A stretch of 64,000 nucleotides of DNA. Origin: Candidatus Carbonibacillus altaicus. Its GTDB lineage: Bacteria; Bacillota; Bacilli; Thermicanales; DSM-22653. The translations under genes were made by a program, and so were the position numbers. Position 1 is the first letter of the stretch, and the number at the start of each line of letters is the position of its first letter. This document shows positions 25,833-33,466 of this stretch, one piece after another. The notes below the pieces were generated by a model that worked only from the letters and a program-made list of their open reading frames with translations, did no database searches and had not been told where the DNA came from. The stretch spans positions 1-64,000 of the forward strand of contig PEBX01000005.1 of assembly GCA_003050645.1 (NCBI GenBank), read 5' to 3'.

Positions 25833-27561
25833 ACTGCTGCAGCGCGGTTTTCTCACCTTTTCGTTCTACGCTGTTCTCTCCTTCTATCTTTATTTTACGT
25901 ATCACTGGATCATCGTTCCGCTCGCTCTAGATGGTGGGCTTTGGGGTATACTCGCCATCATTGTCATCACTGGCGCGCTTATCTTGATCGCGCCGAAAGA
26001 CAAAGTCTTACCCTATGCGATCTTTACCTTTCTCTTTCTCTTCTTGGATAAAGCGCTTCAGGAAACGCATCTCTTTGACGGAGCAGGGCAACTATTCAGT
26101 ATTGCTTTACTCGGAGGAATCGTTTTTCTGCTTGGACGCCTCGTGATCAGGCTCCCCTACGCCGCATTAAGTGCTCTTTTCCTGGTGGCACTCCTTTTCT
26201 TCATGCTCTGGCCACGCACTGAAGTGCGATTGTGGACGGAGTTTCGTGTGGCCGAGGTGACGTCGCCCATCTATGTGGGTAATAGAAGCGACTACTTTCC
26301 CCTTTATATCGATCGTGATGAAAAAACCGGGCTGGATCGCATCATCGTCTACGGTAACAGGGAAGAAGTTTTGGGAGAGGGGATTCGTCCGGACGGGCGG
26401 ACAAACGACAAGACGGAAAGGTTTCCAGCGGAGGGTTCTCAGGCCGATCAGGAGCAGAACAAAAAAACGTATTTGCTGGGACCTGAGATCGTCCGACCGT
26501 ATGCGCTCATCTGGCAGCAAGGCGGCTTAAAACGTGAACTCATCTCCCCTGAAGAGGAACGAACCTGGGAAAATCGCTTGATGAATGATTACCCCGGTTT
26601 TCCTTATCTTGAAATCGCACACGGTACGTACCGGCCGCTCATCGAACGCGATACACTGGCCGAGCGTACGTTAAATTTCGGCCACTCGCCGTATCTCGCT
26701 TTTACGCTGGATGCCCTGCACCTATCCGGCGATCTGGCGGCACGGGACGGATATCTCGACGAGAAAGCATCGCTCTTAGACGGCGCCTTTACATCCCTCC
26801 GCCTTGCCCCCGGTCTACTGACAGGCAATTATCATCAAAGGCCCTTTCAACTCGTTACCGAGGCGACGCAGATCATCGGCGCCATGCAGGTAAAAGGAGA
26901 AGACGTACTCGTCCTGCTTGGTAAAACACTCGACATTGTGCATATTGAACGCGATGGTCAACCTCTCATCACGCATCGTTTAAGCACGAACGAACTTCCG
27001 GACCTCTTCACCGCAGATTATTTAATTGCCCCGCTTCCCGGAGAAGGAGACGTCCTCTTTGTATCCTTTCCAACCGAGTCCAACGAAACGGCCAAAATAC
27101 TAAAGCCCCTTCCGGGCGGTAACTGGCGTGTCCTGTTTCATGCCAAAGATCCGCTTTTTCGTTTCGAAGATGTCCGCACCAAAGACGGTAAAACGACCAT
27201 CCTGGCGCTTCCGACAAGCCGCCTATCCGACTACCCTCAGCGCTACCTGGCCGAATACACTTATGAAAATGGGCAGCTCATGTATCGATGGAAAGCTTTT
27301 TATTCTTTGATTAACGTCCGCTACGCCAAGCTCTGGCCCGAAAACCATGGGCCACTCAGCTGGATGGCAGGAGATGATGAAGCGATTGTCGGAATGCGTT
27401 ATGGAGATCACAGACTCTATGTCCTCGTTCCCCATCATGTCCCGGTCTATCCGCTCCTTCTCAGTTCAAATGCGCTCGTCCTTCTTTTCATATTCATCTC
27501 AAGTTGGCGTCAGCGTCTTTCAAAATCATTGCACCAACAAAAGGCAGGTGGTGTCGTGTGA
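25825..27561 (+). CDS. Membrane-anchored extracytoplasmic protein of unknown function
   Basis: I do not recognise this 578-residue protein. Five transmembrane helices lie in residues ~10-130, then a ~410-residue hydrophilic extracytoplasmic part rich in beta-strand patterns with recurring Asp-Gly turns (for example LGKTLDIVHIERDGQPL), and a last helix near residues 543-562 before a basic tail. The strand-turn repetition is compatible with a beta-propeller, but that is a guess. It overlaps the polymerase-like gene by 8 nt and the lipoprotein gene by 4 nt, so it works with them. GAAGGTGAA precedes the ATG. Confidence 0.8.
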   Translation: MLKLLQRGFLTFSFYAVLSFYLYFTYHWIIVPLALDGGLWGILAIIVITGALILIAPKDKVLPYAIFTFLFLFLDKALQETHLFDGAGQLFSIALLGGIVFLLGRLVIRLPYAALSALFLVALLFFMLWPRTEVRLWTEFRVAEVTSPIYVGNRSDYFPLYIDRDEKTGLDRIIVYGNREEVLGEGIRPDGRTNDKTERFPAEGSQADQEQNKKTYLLGPEIVRPYALIWQQGGLKRELISPEEERTWENRLMNDYPGFPYLEIAHGTYRPLIERDTLAERTLNFGHSPYLAFTLDALHLSGDLAARDGYLDEKASLLDGAFTSLRLAPGLLTGNYHQRPFQLVTEATQIIGAMQVKGEDVLVLLGKTLDIVHIERDGQPLITHRLSTNELPDLFTADYLIAPLPGEGDVLFVSFPTESNETAKILKPLPGGNWRVLFHAKDPLFRFEDVRTKDGKTTILALPTSRLSDYPQRYLAEYTYENGQLMYRWKAFYSLINVRYAKLWPENHGPLSWMAGDDEAIVGMRYGDHRLYVLVPHHVPVYPLLLSSNALVLLFIFISSWRQRLSKSLHQQKAGGVV

Positions 27562-28586
27562 TCCGTCTTTCGATTTATATTCATAGTTATATTCGTAGAG
27601 CCAGTATATATCTTCAGAGAGCCAGTGAACATCTTCAGAGAGCCAGTGAACATCTTCAGAGAGCCAGTGAACATCTTCAGAGAGCGGGCAGTTACCGACA
27701 TCGATGCGCACGGTTAGGCTTACTGTTTGTCGCCCTCACCGTCATACTCGCCGGATGTGCCGAACCGTCGCTTCCACCCACCACGCTTGAAGTCCCTGTG
27801 CGTACCGAGAGGCTCGCTCCAGTGACCCCGCCTTCTCCAAAAGCCGTGCTTGTCGCATCACGCATCGATGCGCAAAAAGAGATCGAAACGGCGCTCCAGG
27901 TCATGGAAGACGCGACGCTCACTAAAAGTTTCTGGTATACCGGATACATCCGCAATACAATCCACAAACGTAAGACGACGAGCATGTTTAGCGGTACGTA
28001 TCTCCGCCCGGAAAGAACCGCGATGGATGCCCGAATGGCCGCCATTCCTTATCGCTTTTATCGCGATGGTGAAAAAGCCCGTTATATCTGGACGGCGGAG
28101 ACGGACTGGTTAACAGTGAAAAGTTATCCGGTATCTGTTCATCCCTTTGCTTCCTTCTCCTCTTTATTACCCTATTTTAACGAAGCCCAGCAGTGGGATG
28201 ATGAAGTGCTGGGGTTGGCCGCGCGAGCCTATCGCAGTCACGTTCAACCGGAGGTTTTTATACGCGGCTGGGATGCGTATCTCTCATCAAGCGAGCGATC
28301 CGTTTTTGGGACCACCCTGGAAGAACGCGGTCAAAACGATGTTCAAGCGCTTCTTACATCCAGCGATATTTTGCTTACGCTCTGGCTTCAGGACGACCCA
28401 GCGCTTCACAAACCGCGGATCGTGCAGCTCGAAGCCATCTTTCTCCTCCCCATTCCGGCCGCGGGTTACAGCATGCAGGAAGTGTTTTTTCGCTTTTATC
28501 AGTTTAACGATCCCTCGATCAAACTTAAACCGCCCAGTGAAATCGAACGTTATTTAAAAGACAAGGATGAAGAATTACAAAAGTAA
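27558..28586 (+). CDS. Lipoprotein of unknown function with expanded N-terminal repeat
   Basis: About 342 residues. The start is GTG 27558, which overlaps the upstream stop as GTGA. The lipobox VILAGC follows a hydrophobic stretch at about residues 50-65, so the pre-signal region is unusually long (~50 residues); it contains ASEHLQR three times and a decayed fourth copy. The mature part begins with a Pro/Thr-rich linker and then a domain whose pattern (FSGTYLRPERTAMDARMA, then YRFYRDGEKARYIW) recalls LolA/LppX-type lipoprotein folds; this is a weak resemblance. It ends the csaB operon, pointing to a role in surface-polymer handling. Confidence 0.78.
   Translation: MIRLSIYIHSYIRRASIYLQRASEHLQRASEHLQRASEHLQRAGSYRHRCARLGLLFVALTVILAGCAEPSLPPTTLEVPVRTERLAPVTPPSPKAVLVASRIDAQKEIETALQVMEDATLTKSFWYTGYIRNTIHKRKTTSMFSGTYLRPERTAMDARMAAIPYRFYRDGEKARYIWTAETDWLTVKSYPVSVHPFASFSSLLPYFNEAQQWDDEVLGLAARAYRSHVQPEVFIRGWDAYLSSSERSVFGTTLEERGQNDVQALLTSSDILLTLWLQDDPALHKPRIVQLEAIFLLPIPAAGYSMQEVFFRFYQFNDPSIKLKPPSEIERYLKDKDEELQK
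27597..27680 (+). repeat. 21-bp tandem repeat, four copies, coding for RASEHLQ heptads
   Basis: agagccagtgaacatcttcag is repeated exactly three times (27618-27638, 27639-27659, 27660-27680) after a degenerate first copy (27597-27617). It is a multiple of 3, so copy-number change keeps the frame and lengthens or shortens the lipoprotein pre-signal region. Confidence 0.95.
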
Positions 28587-28587
28587 G

Positions 28588-28621
28588 CGCAAAAAAAAGC
28601 CTCTCATCTTGAGAGGCTTGC
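28588..28621. terminator. Bidirectional terminator between the lipoprotein gene and the 28.7-kb gene
   Basis: AAGCCTCTCA and TGAGAGGCTT form a 10-bp stem. On the minus strand it is followed by eight Ts, a strong intrinsic terminator for the gene at 28654-28890. Confidence 0.85.
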
Positions 28622-28653
28622 ATCCTTAGCTACTTCCGGCAACCGATCATGTT

Positions 28654-28890
28654 TTAGTTGCGCATATTATCCGGCAGGTGGCGGAGAACGTCGAGGGCTT
28701 TTAAAGTGATTAAATCCCGTCCGGCGTAAAGGTCACTGAGACCCTGATCGAGATGAAACCGTTCCAGCGCTCGGTAAAACTGATCAACACTCCCGCCGTA
28801 GTTAAACGGTAGGTAACCGGTGCGGATAAAATTACGAATAAGCTCTTCACGCAGCACCTCGTCAATCGCCATTTTATCTTCGTTCGTCAC
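28654..28890 (-). CDS. Small conserved-looking hypothetical protein
   Basis: A 78-residue acidic, soluble, largely helical protein with aromatic residues in the middle (GYLPFNYGGSVDQFYRALERF). I do not recognise the family. The GTG at 28890 is preferred because AGAGGTG lies 7 nt upstream; the open frame allows GTG 28899. A strong terminator follows 33 nt after the stop. It is transcribed away from the glycosyltransferase gene. The coding call rests on start and stop signals and codon use, so it is likely but not certain. Confidence 0.6.
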   Translation of the reverse strand: MTNEDKMAIDEVLREELIRNFIRTGYLPFNYGGSVDQFYRALERFHLDQGLSDLYAGRDLITLKALDVLRHLPDNMRN

Positions 28891-29097
28891 GCAGGTCACC
28901 TCTTTTGATCAATATTGACTTCTTCCGGATCTTGAGCCCCCTGTCTCTGCTCAGACCGAGGACCAAGCATAAAACATGATGAATTCCGGCGCAGCTACGC
29001 TCTACATTTTGGTCGCTACGCTTAGTATACACGATTTTTAAAGGAATGGGTAATCGTTTAATAGACGTTCAAAATCGCTCGAGTAAAGGTGAGTGCG

Positions 29098-30255
29098 GTG
29101 GGGAAAACAGTGCGTATCACACATATTATCGGCGGTGGGGAGTTCGGTGGCGCGGAAATGCACCTCATCAAACTGTTTCACAGTCTAAAGGACACATTTG
29201 ACCTGCGTCTTGTGACCATTTACAACGGAGAGCTCGCCCAGAAAATGCGAGAAGCAGGGTACCCTGTCAACGTGCTGAGTCAAACCGGCCGCTTTGACCT
29301 GAGTCTTTATCGTCAGTTAACCCGGCTCTTCAAATCCTCTCCGCCTCACCTCGTTCATACGCACGGTGTGCGCGCCAACTTTTTCGGGCGGCTTGCTGCA
29401 CGACGCCTAGGCCTTCCCACGGTAACCACGGTTCACAGCTTTCTGAAACAGGACTACCCGCTCAGACGTGAATACTGGATGGCGTATGTCATGGAACATC
29501 TAACGCGACCGCTCGTTCAGCATTTTATTACGGTCAGTCATGCTCTCAAAGAAGCGCTCCAGCGCGAACATATCCCGGACAATAAAATTACCGTCATCCC
29601 CAATGCCATCGATACGAGTGTTTTTCTAAGCGGAGATGCGCGCTTAAACAAAAGAAAAGCGCTGCGGGAGCACCTGGGCATCGGAGACGAGCGCGTCATC
29701 GTATCGACGTCACGCCTCGTACCGGTTAAAGGTCTCGATGTCTTACTTCAAGCGTTTGCCGGGCTCAAAAAACATCAGGGTGATGTAAAACTCGTCCTCA
29801 TTGGCGCTGGCATCGAAAAAAAAGAGCTGATGGCGTTATCCAGGGCGCTTGAAATCGAAGAAAACGTCCTTTTTCTCGGCTACCGCCGAGACATCCCCGA
29901 GCTTTTAACGATCGCCGATCTGTATGTGCTTCCCTCGCGGATGGAAGGCGGCTTCCCGCTCTCCTTGATGGAGAGTCTCGCTTCGGGCATCCCTTCTATC
30001 GCCACCGCGCTTCCGGCCATCCTGGAGTGGGTCGATGAACGGGTTGAGACCCGAACGAAAGCCCCTTTTTATCTCGTACCGCCGGATGATGCTGAAAGGC
30101 TTAAACAAGCTCTCCTCGATCTTCTCCATCACCCCAACAAGAGAGCTCAGCTGGCAGAGCAAGGAAAAACTTTTGTACAGACGACCTTCTCGATGGAACG
30201 TTTGGCAGACGATACCCGGGCCCTTTATGAAAAGCTCGTCAACCGATCGCGCTGA
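29098..30255 (+). CDS. GT4-family glycosyltransferase
   Basis: About 385 residues with the two Rossmann domains of GT-B fold retaining glycosyltransferases. The N-terminal part has the glycine-rich loop IIGGGEFGGAEMHL and HTHGVRANFFGR; the C-terminal part has STSRLVPVKGLDVLLQAF, and the donor-site motif SRMEGGFPLSLMESLASGIPSIAT, with the EX7E pattern. It transfers a sugar from a nucleotide-sugar donor. Three GTG starts are possible (29089, 29098, 29110); AAAGGTGAG favours 29098. Part of the surface-polysaccharide island. Confidence 0.88.
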   Translation: MGKTVRITHIIGGGEFGGAEMHLIKLFHSLKDTFDLRLVTIYNGELAQKMREAGYPVNVLSQTGRFDLSLYRQLTRLFKSSPPHLVHTHGVRANFFGRLAARRLGLPTVTTVHSFLKQDYPLRREYWMAYVMEHLTRPLVQHFITVSHALKEALQREHIPDNKITVIPNAIDTSVFLSGDARLNKRKALREHLGIGDERVIVSTSRLVPVKGLDVLLQAFAGLKKHQGDVKLVLIGAGIEKKELMALSRALEIEENVLFLGYRRDIPELLTIADLYVLPSRMEGGFPLSLMESLASGIPSIATALPAILEWVDERVETRTKAPFYLVPPDDAERLKQALLDLLHHPNKRAQLAEQGKTFVQTTFSMERLADDTRALYEKLVNRSR

Positions 30256-30325
30256 GCGGTCTAGGATCCGTAAAGCGGTTCATCTCGCAAAACGGTTGTA
30301 AAACGGTTCACCGAACCGACTAACA

Positions 30326-31909
30326 CTAGCGCTGTTTCGCCCCTACAACCGACTGGAACAGTGCATAAAACGCTTCGGCCTGCACGTCCCGGCGAAATCG
30401 TCGCAGGCGATCCTCCAAAGCAAGGCAAGCCTCAGAAGTAAAGCGCTCATCCGCACTGAGACGCTCATTCGCACAGAGACGCTCATTCGCACTAAGGCGA
30501 TCCTTAGAAGAACAATGCGCTATATCTTTAAGAAGCGCACCACTCCGATAAAGCGTAACGATGTGCCGTAACGCTTCCTCGATCTCGTCCACGTCGCTCG
30601 GGTCGGCATGCACCCCGAGCGCAAACTGCTCGATGATGCGGCTCGCTTCACCGGGCTTTAACAGACCCAAGATGGGTCGACCGATGGCCATGTATTCGAA
30701 CAACTTTCCGGGAATATACCGCCCGGCCGTCGCTTCCTGATCACCGAAGACGACCAGCACATGCGATGTTTTTAAAAGCGCGAGCGCCTCACGATGCGGC
30801 AAAAACCCATGATCCCGCACCACCGTCTCCAGACCGAGAGCAATGAGCGCATCTCGGTTTTCACTTCGACCGGGATAATCCAGCACCCCTGCCACCTCGA
30901 GGCGAACGTCATCGGGGCGAATCATCCCGTCATCGATGAGTCGCTTTAAAGCCTGGAAAAAATAACGCGGATGACGTTTCCCGTATAATATGCCCGTATA
31001 AGCGAACGTAAGCGGAGCATTGGGGGGGGATCCCTCGAGTTCCATAAAATCTTCCGGATCAAATCCGTTGTAGATGACGTGAACGTCACGCGCCGGATAA
31101 AGTCTCTTAAAATCCTGGGCAAACGACTCGGTCACGGTCGTAATCGCATCCGCCTCTTCAAATACACTTTTCTCCATCCGCTTTTCCAGCGCCAGACGCC
31201 AACGGATCGACGTTCGATGCATATTTTCCGTCCACGGATCACGAAAATCGGCCACCCACGGTAGATGCGTTTTGCGTTTTAAAGAACGGGCGACGAGATG
31301 ATTAGAAAGTGGCCCGGAACTGGAAAAAATCAAGTCGACCGGATAACGTTCGATCACCCGCATCCCTGCCCGTACCGCGCCGCGCACCCAGACGACCTCA
31401 TCATCGGGAACAAAGATGCGCGCCCTGAGCCAGTTCAACGCATGCCCCACAATTTTTTGCACAGACTGTTTTAATTTTTGCGGTCCCTTTCTAAAAACCG
31501 TGTTCCTTTGATCCGTCTGTCCCTGCTTCATATTCAATGAACGGGCTTGTCCATGCTCTTGAGCGGTCTCATGTAATTTTGCATCAACGGAATGTGTTCC
31601 GTCCTGCTTCCCGCTCTCGCTCTCGGAACGTCTGCGCCACAAGCCTAAAAAGGCGTTCATCCAGCGCGGCAAGGGAACGCGGCTAATCGGCGTGTGCGCC
31701 GGAATATCGTTTAAAAGAGTGGGGTCTTCAACCATACCCGGGGGCGGTTCGACAGTAAGCACAATAGTATGAACACCCATACGGTTTAAATATTTGACCA
31801 GTTTCTGCACCCTGGGAATGCCCCCGCCAGCGAGCGGGGGAAAAAGATAGGCCACGATTAAAACCGTAAGCGGCTTTGCGGCCGGCTGATGTTGATCAAA
31901 GGGAGACAT
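30326..31909 (-). CDS. GT4-like glycosyltransferase (WbuB type)
   Basis: About 527 residues of a GT-B fold glycosyltransferase. It opens VLIVAYLFPPLAGGGIPRVQKLVKYL, typical of this subgroup; the central part has WVADFRDPWTEN and VTESFAQDF, and the donor site reads GKLFEYMAIGRPILGL. Residues ~85-160 form a charged low-complexity insert, and the C-terminal region holds three copies of a six-residue repeat (SANER, CANER, SADER). The start is unclear: ATG 31909 has AAGG 11 nt upstream; ATG 31921 and 31945 are alternatives. It is 28 nt from the end of no other gene and probably cotranscribed with the nucleotide-sugar dehydrogenase upstream (64 bp gap). Confidence 0.85.
   Translation of the reverse strand: MSPFDQHQPAAKPLTVLIVAYLFPPLAGGGIPRVQKLVKYLNRMGVHTIVLTVEPPPGMVEDPTLLNDIPAHTPISRVPLPRWMNAFLGLWRRRSESESGKQDGTHSVDAKLHETAQEHGQARSLNMKQGQTDQRNTVFRKGPQKLKQSVQKIVGHALNWLRARIFVPDDEVVWVRGAVRAGMRVIERYPVDLIFSSSGPLSNHLVARSLKRKTHLPWVADFRDPWTENMHRTSIRWRLALEKRMEKSVFEEADAITTVTESFAQDFKRLYPARDVHVIYNGFDPEDFMELEGSPPNAPLTFAYTGILYGKRHPRYFFQALKRLIDDGMIRPDDVRLEVAGVLDYPGRSENRDALIALGLETVVRDHGFLPHREALALLKTSHVLVVFGDQEATAGRYIPGKLFEYMAIGRPILGLLKPGEASRIIEQFALGVHADPSDVDEIEEALRHIVTLYRSGALLKDIAHCSSKDRLSANERLCANERLSADERFTSEACLALEDRLRRFRRDVQAEAFYALFQSVVGAKQR
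30444..30497 (-). repeat. 18-bp tandem repeat, three copies, in the glycosyltransferase C-terminus
   Basis: Units at 30444-30461, 30462-30479 and 30480-30497 differ at a few positions and encode the LSANER/LCANER/LSADER series. Confidence 0.8.
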
Positions 31910-31973
31910 ATGATGCGACATCCTTCTCTCGTTCCATCTTCTCATACATAATTGCGATCATATAATCAAAAGT

Positions 31974-33263
31974 TTATATCCGTAAGAGTGTCTGGGCAAG
32001 TGCATCCTTCGGGATGACGCCACGCGCATCAAAGACAACAGCATCGGGTTTGAGCCGTCTTCCAATATCTCTCCAATCAAGCGTATCAAAAGGTTTTTGA
32101 CGGACGAGGAAAAAAAGCACATCTGCATCATCCACGGCTTCTTCTAGCGAATCGACGCTGAAGGGATAACGCCGAGCTACGATCGGATCATAGGCCAGGA
32201 CACGCGCCCCTTTGGATACGAGCAGTTCGGCGATCACGAGCGGCGGTGACTCCCGATCATCATTCGTGTAATCTTTCATGGCCAGCCCCAAAACGGCCAC
32301 ACGCGCATCGGAGAAAGATTTCCCCTGCGCCTTAAGCGTCTCTTCCACCCAGCTCACAAGCGCGTGGGGCACACCGTCATTCAGTTCACGGGCCAGCGAT
32401 AAAAGCGGGAGCCGGAGCCCGATTTCTTCCGCCTTCGGTTTGAGATAATAATAAGCATACGGTACACAGTATCCACCGATCCCCGGTCCGGGCGTAAGGA
32501 GCTGCACCCGCTTATGCGTATTGGCAATGCGCATGACTTCCAGCGTATCCAGACCGTATCGTTCCGTAAAGCGCGCAAATTCCTGCACCATGGCCAGGTT
32601 CACATCGCGCTGGATGTTTTCGATCACTTTTGCCGTTTCGACGACTTTAATCGAAGCCGGATAAATGGGCGCGTCGGTTACGATTTTAAGAACGTCAATG
32701 GCTCGGTTCAGCGATTTCTCATCGATTCCACCCACGGCCAGCGGCATCGTCCGGAACTCTTCAAAGGCCCGCCCTTCAGCGATCCGCTCCGAAGAATAGG
32801 CGAGATCAAAATCGCGGCTGGCTTTAAGCCCGCTCACGCGCTCCAATGCCGGTAAAAAAATTTCTTCCGTCGTTCCCGGGACGACAGTAGAACGTACGAG
32901 GACGAAGTCTCCGCGCTTAAGAACCGTTCCTAATTGCTCGGCAACCCTTAAAAGCGGCGTCTGATCGACGACACCCTGGCGGACCGGAAGACCGACGGTA
33001 ATGATGTATGTATCGATCTTACGCTCCTGGAGAAGTGTGTAGTCTGTCGTAGCCTGGAACAAGCCTTTTTCGATCATTTCTTTTAAAATCTCGGGAAGCG
33101 TTTTGTCTCCGTCCCGTTCTTGATGACGGCTCACACCGCGATTTAAATCGTGAACGAGCTGCGGTAAAACGTCCACACCCACGACGCGCACGCCTTTTTG
33201 CGCATAACTCAGGGATAAAGGTAGACCGACAAATCCCAGACCAATTACAGCCAGTTGCTGCAT
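31974..33263 (-). CDS. Nucleotide-sugar dehydrogenase (UDP-ManNAc/UDP-glucose dehydrogenase family)
   Basis: A 429-residue enzyme oxidising a UDP-sugar C6 alcohol to a uronic acid in two NAD-dependent steps. The N-terminal Rossmann motif is VIGLGFVGLPLSLSYAQKG, ERIAEGRAFEEF is the substrate-binding segment, and the catalytic Cys lies in GPGIGGYCVPYAYYYLKP, close to the WecC/UDP-N-acetyl-mannosamine dehydrogenase pattern. The C-terminal domain follows with VLGLAMKDYTNDDRESPP. ATG 33263 has GGGGTG 6 nt upstream. It would supply an acidic sugar for the polymer made by the neighbouring glycosyltransferases. Confidence 0.92.
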   Translation of the reverse strand: MQQLAVIGLGFVGLPLSLSYAQKGVRVVGVDVLPQLVHDLNRGVSRHQERDGDKTLPEILKEMIEKGLFQATTDYTLLQERKIDTYIITVGLPVRQGVVDQTPLLRVAEQLGTVLKRGDFVLVRSTVVPGTTEEIFLPALERVSGLKASRDFDLAYSSERIAEGRAFEEFRTMPLAVGGIDEKSLNRAIDVLKIVTDAPIYPASIKVVETAKVIENIQRDVNLAMVQEFARFTERYGLDTLEVMRIANTHKRVQLLTPGPGIGGYCVPYAYYYLKPKAEEIGLRLPLLSLARELNDGVPHALVSWVEETLKAQGKSFSDARVAVLGLAMKDYTNDDRESPPLVIAELLVSKGARVLAYDPIVARRYPFSVDSLEEAVDDADVLFFLVRQKPFDTLDWRDIGRRLKPDAVVFDARGVIPKDALAQTLLRI

Positions 33264-33335
33264 AAAAAGCACCCCGTTTCATATTTGAACGATGTTACGT
33301 CATCATCGGATGGAGCCGCAATGCGGCATACAAAT

Positions 33336-33419
33336 CTACATAAAAAAGAACCAGTAAATAAGCCCACCTAAGACAAACAAGATAGAGAGAACAATGCTGA
33401 TCCGGGCAATGAGATCCAT
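33336..33419 (-). CDS. 27-residue single-pass membrane peptide downstream of mutS2
   Basis: A short frame: ATG at 33419, stop TAG at 33336. The peptide starts MDLIARISIVLSILF, continues with VLGGLIYWFFFM and is one hydrophobic helix with a single Arg and Asp near the N-terminus. GGAGGGG lies 6 nt before the ATG, one of the best ribosome binding sites in the window. It sits 47 nt after the mutS2 stop, in the same direction. I know no family for it; in Bacillus a larger membrane gene (yshE) lies here. Start signal, length and hydrophobic pattern together make it a likely real gene. Confidence 0.65.
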   Translation of the reverse strand: MDLIARISIVLSILFVLGGLIYWFFFM

Positions 33420-33466
33420 CGATTTCCCCTCCACCCCACCGATTGTAATACGTTAGACGGCGCATT

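Noticed and set aside
28654-28890. Antitoxin or phage gene
   Set aside because: The protein is small and acidic but has no toxin partner or DNA-binding motif beside it.
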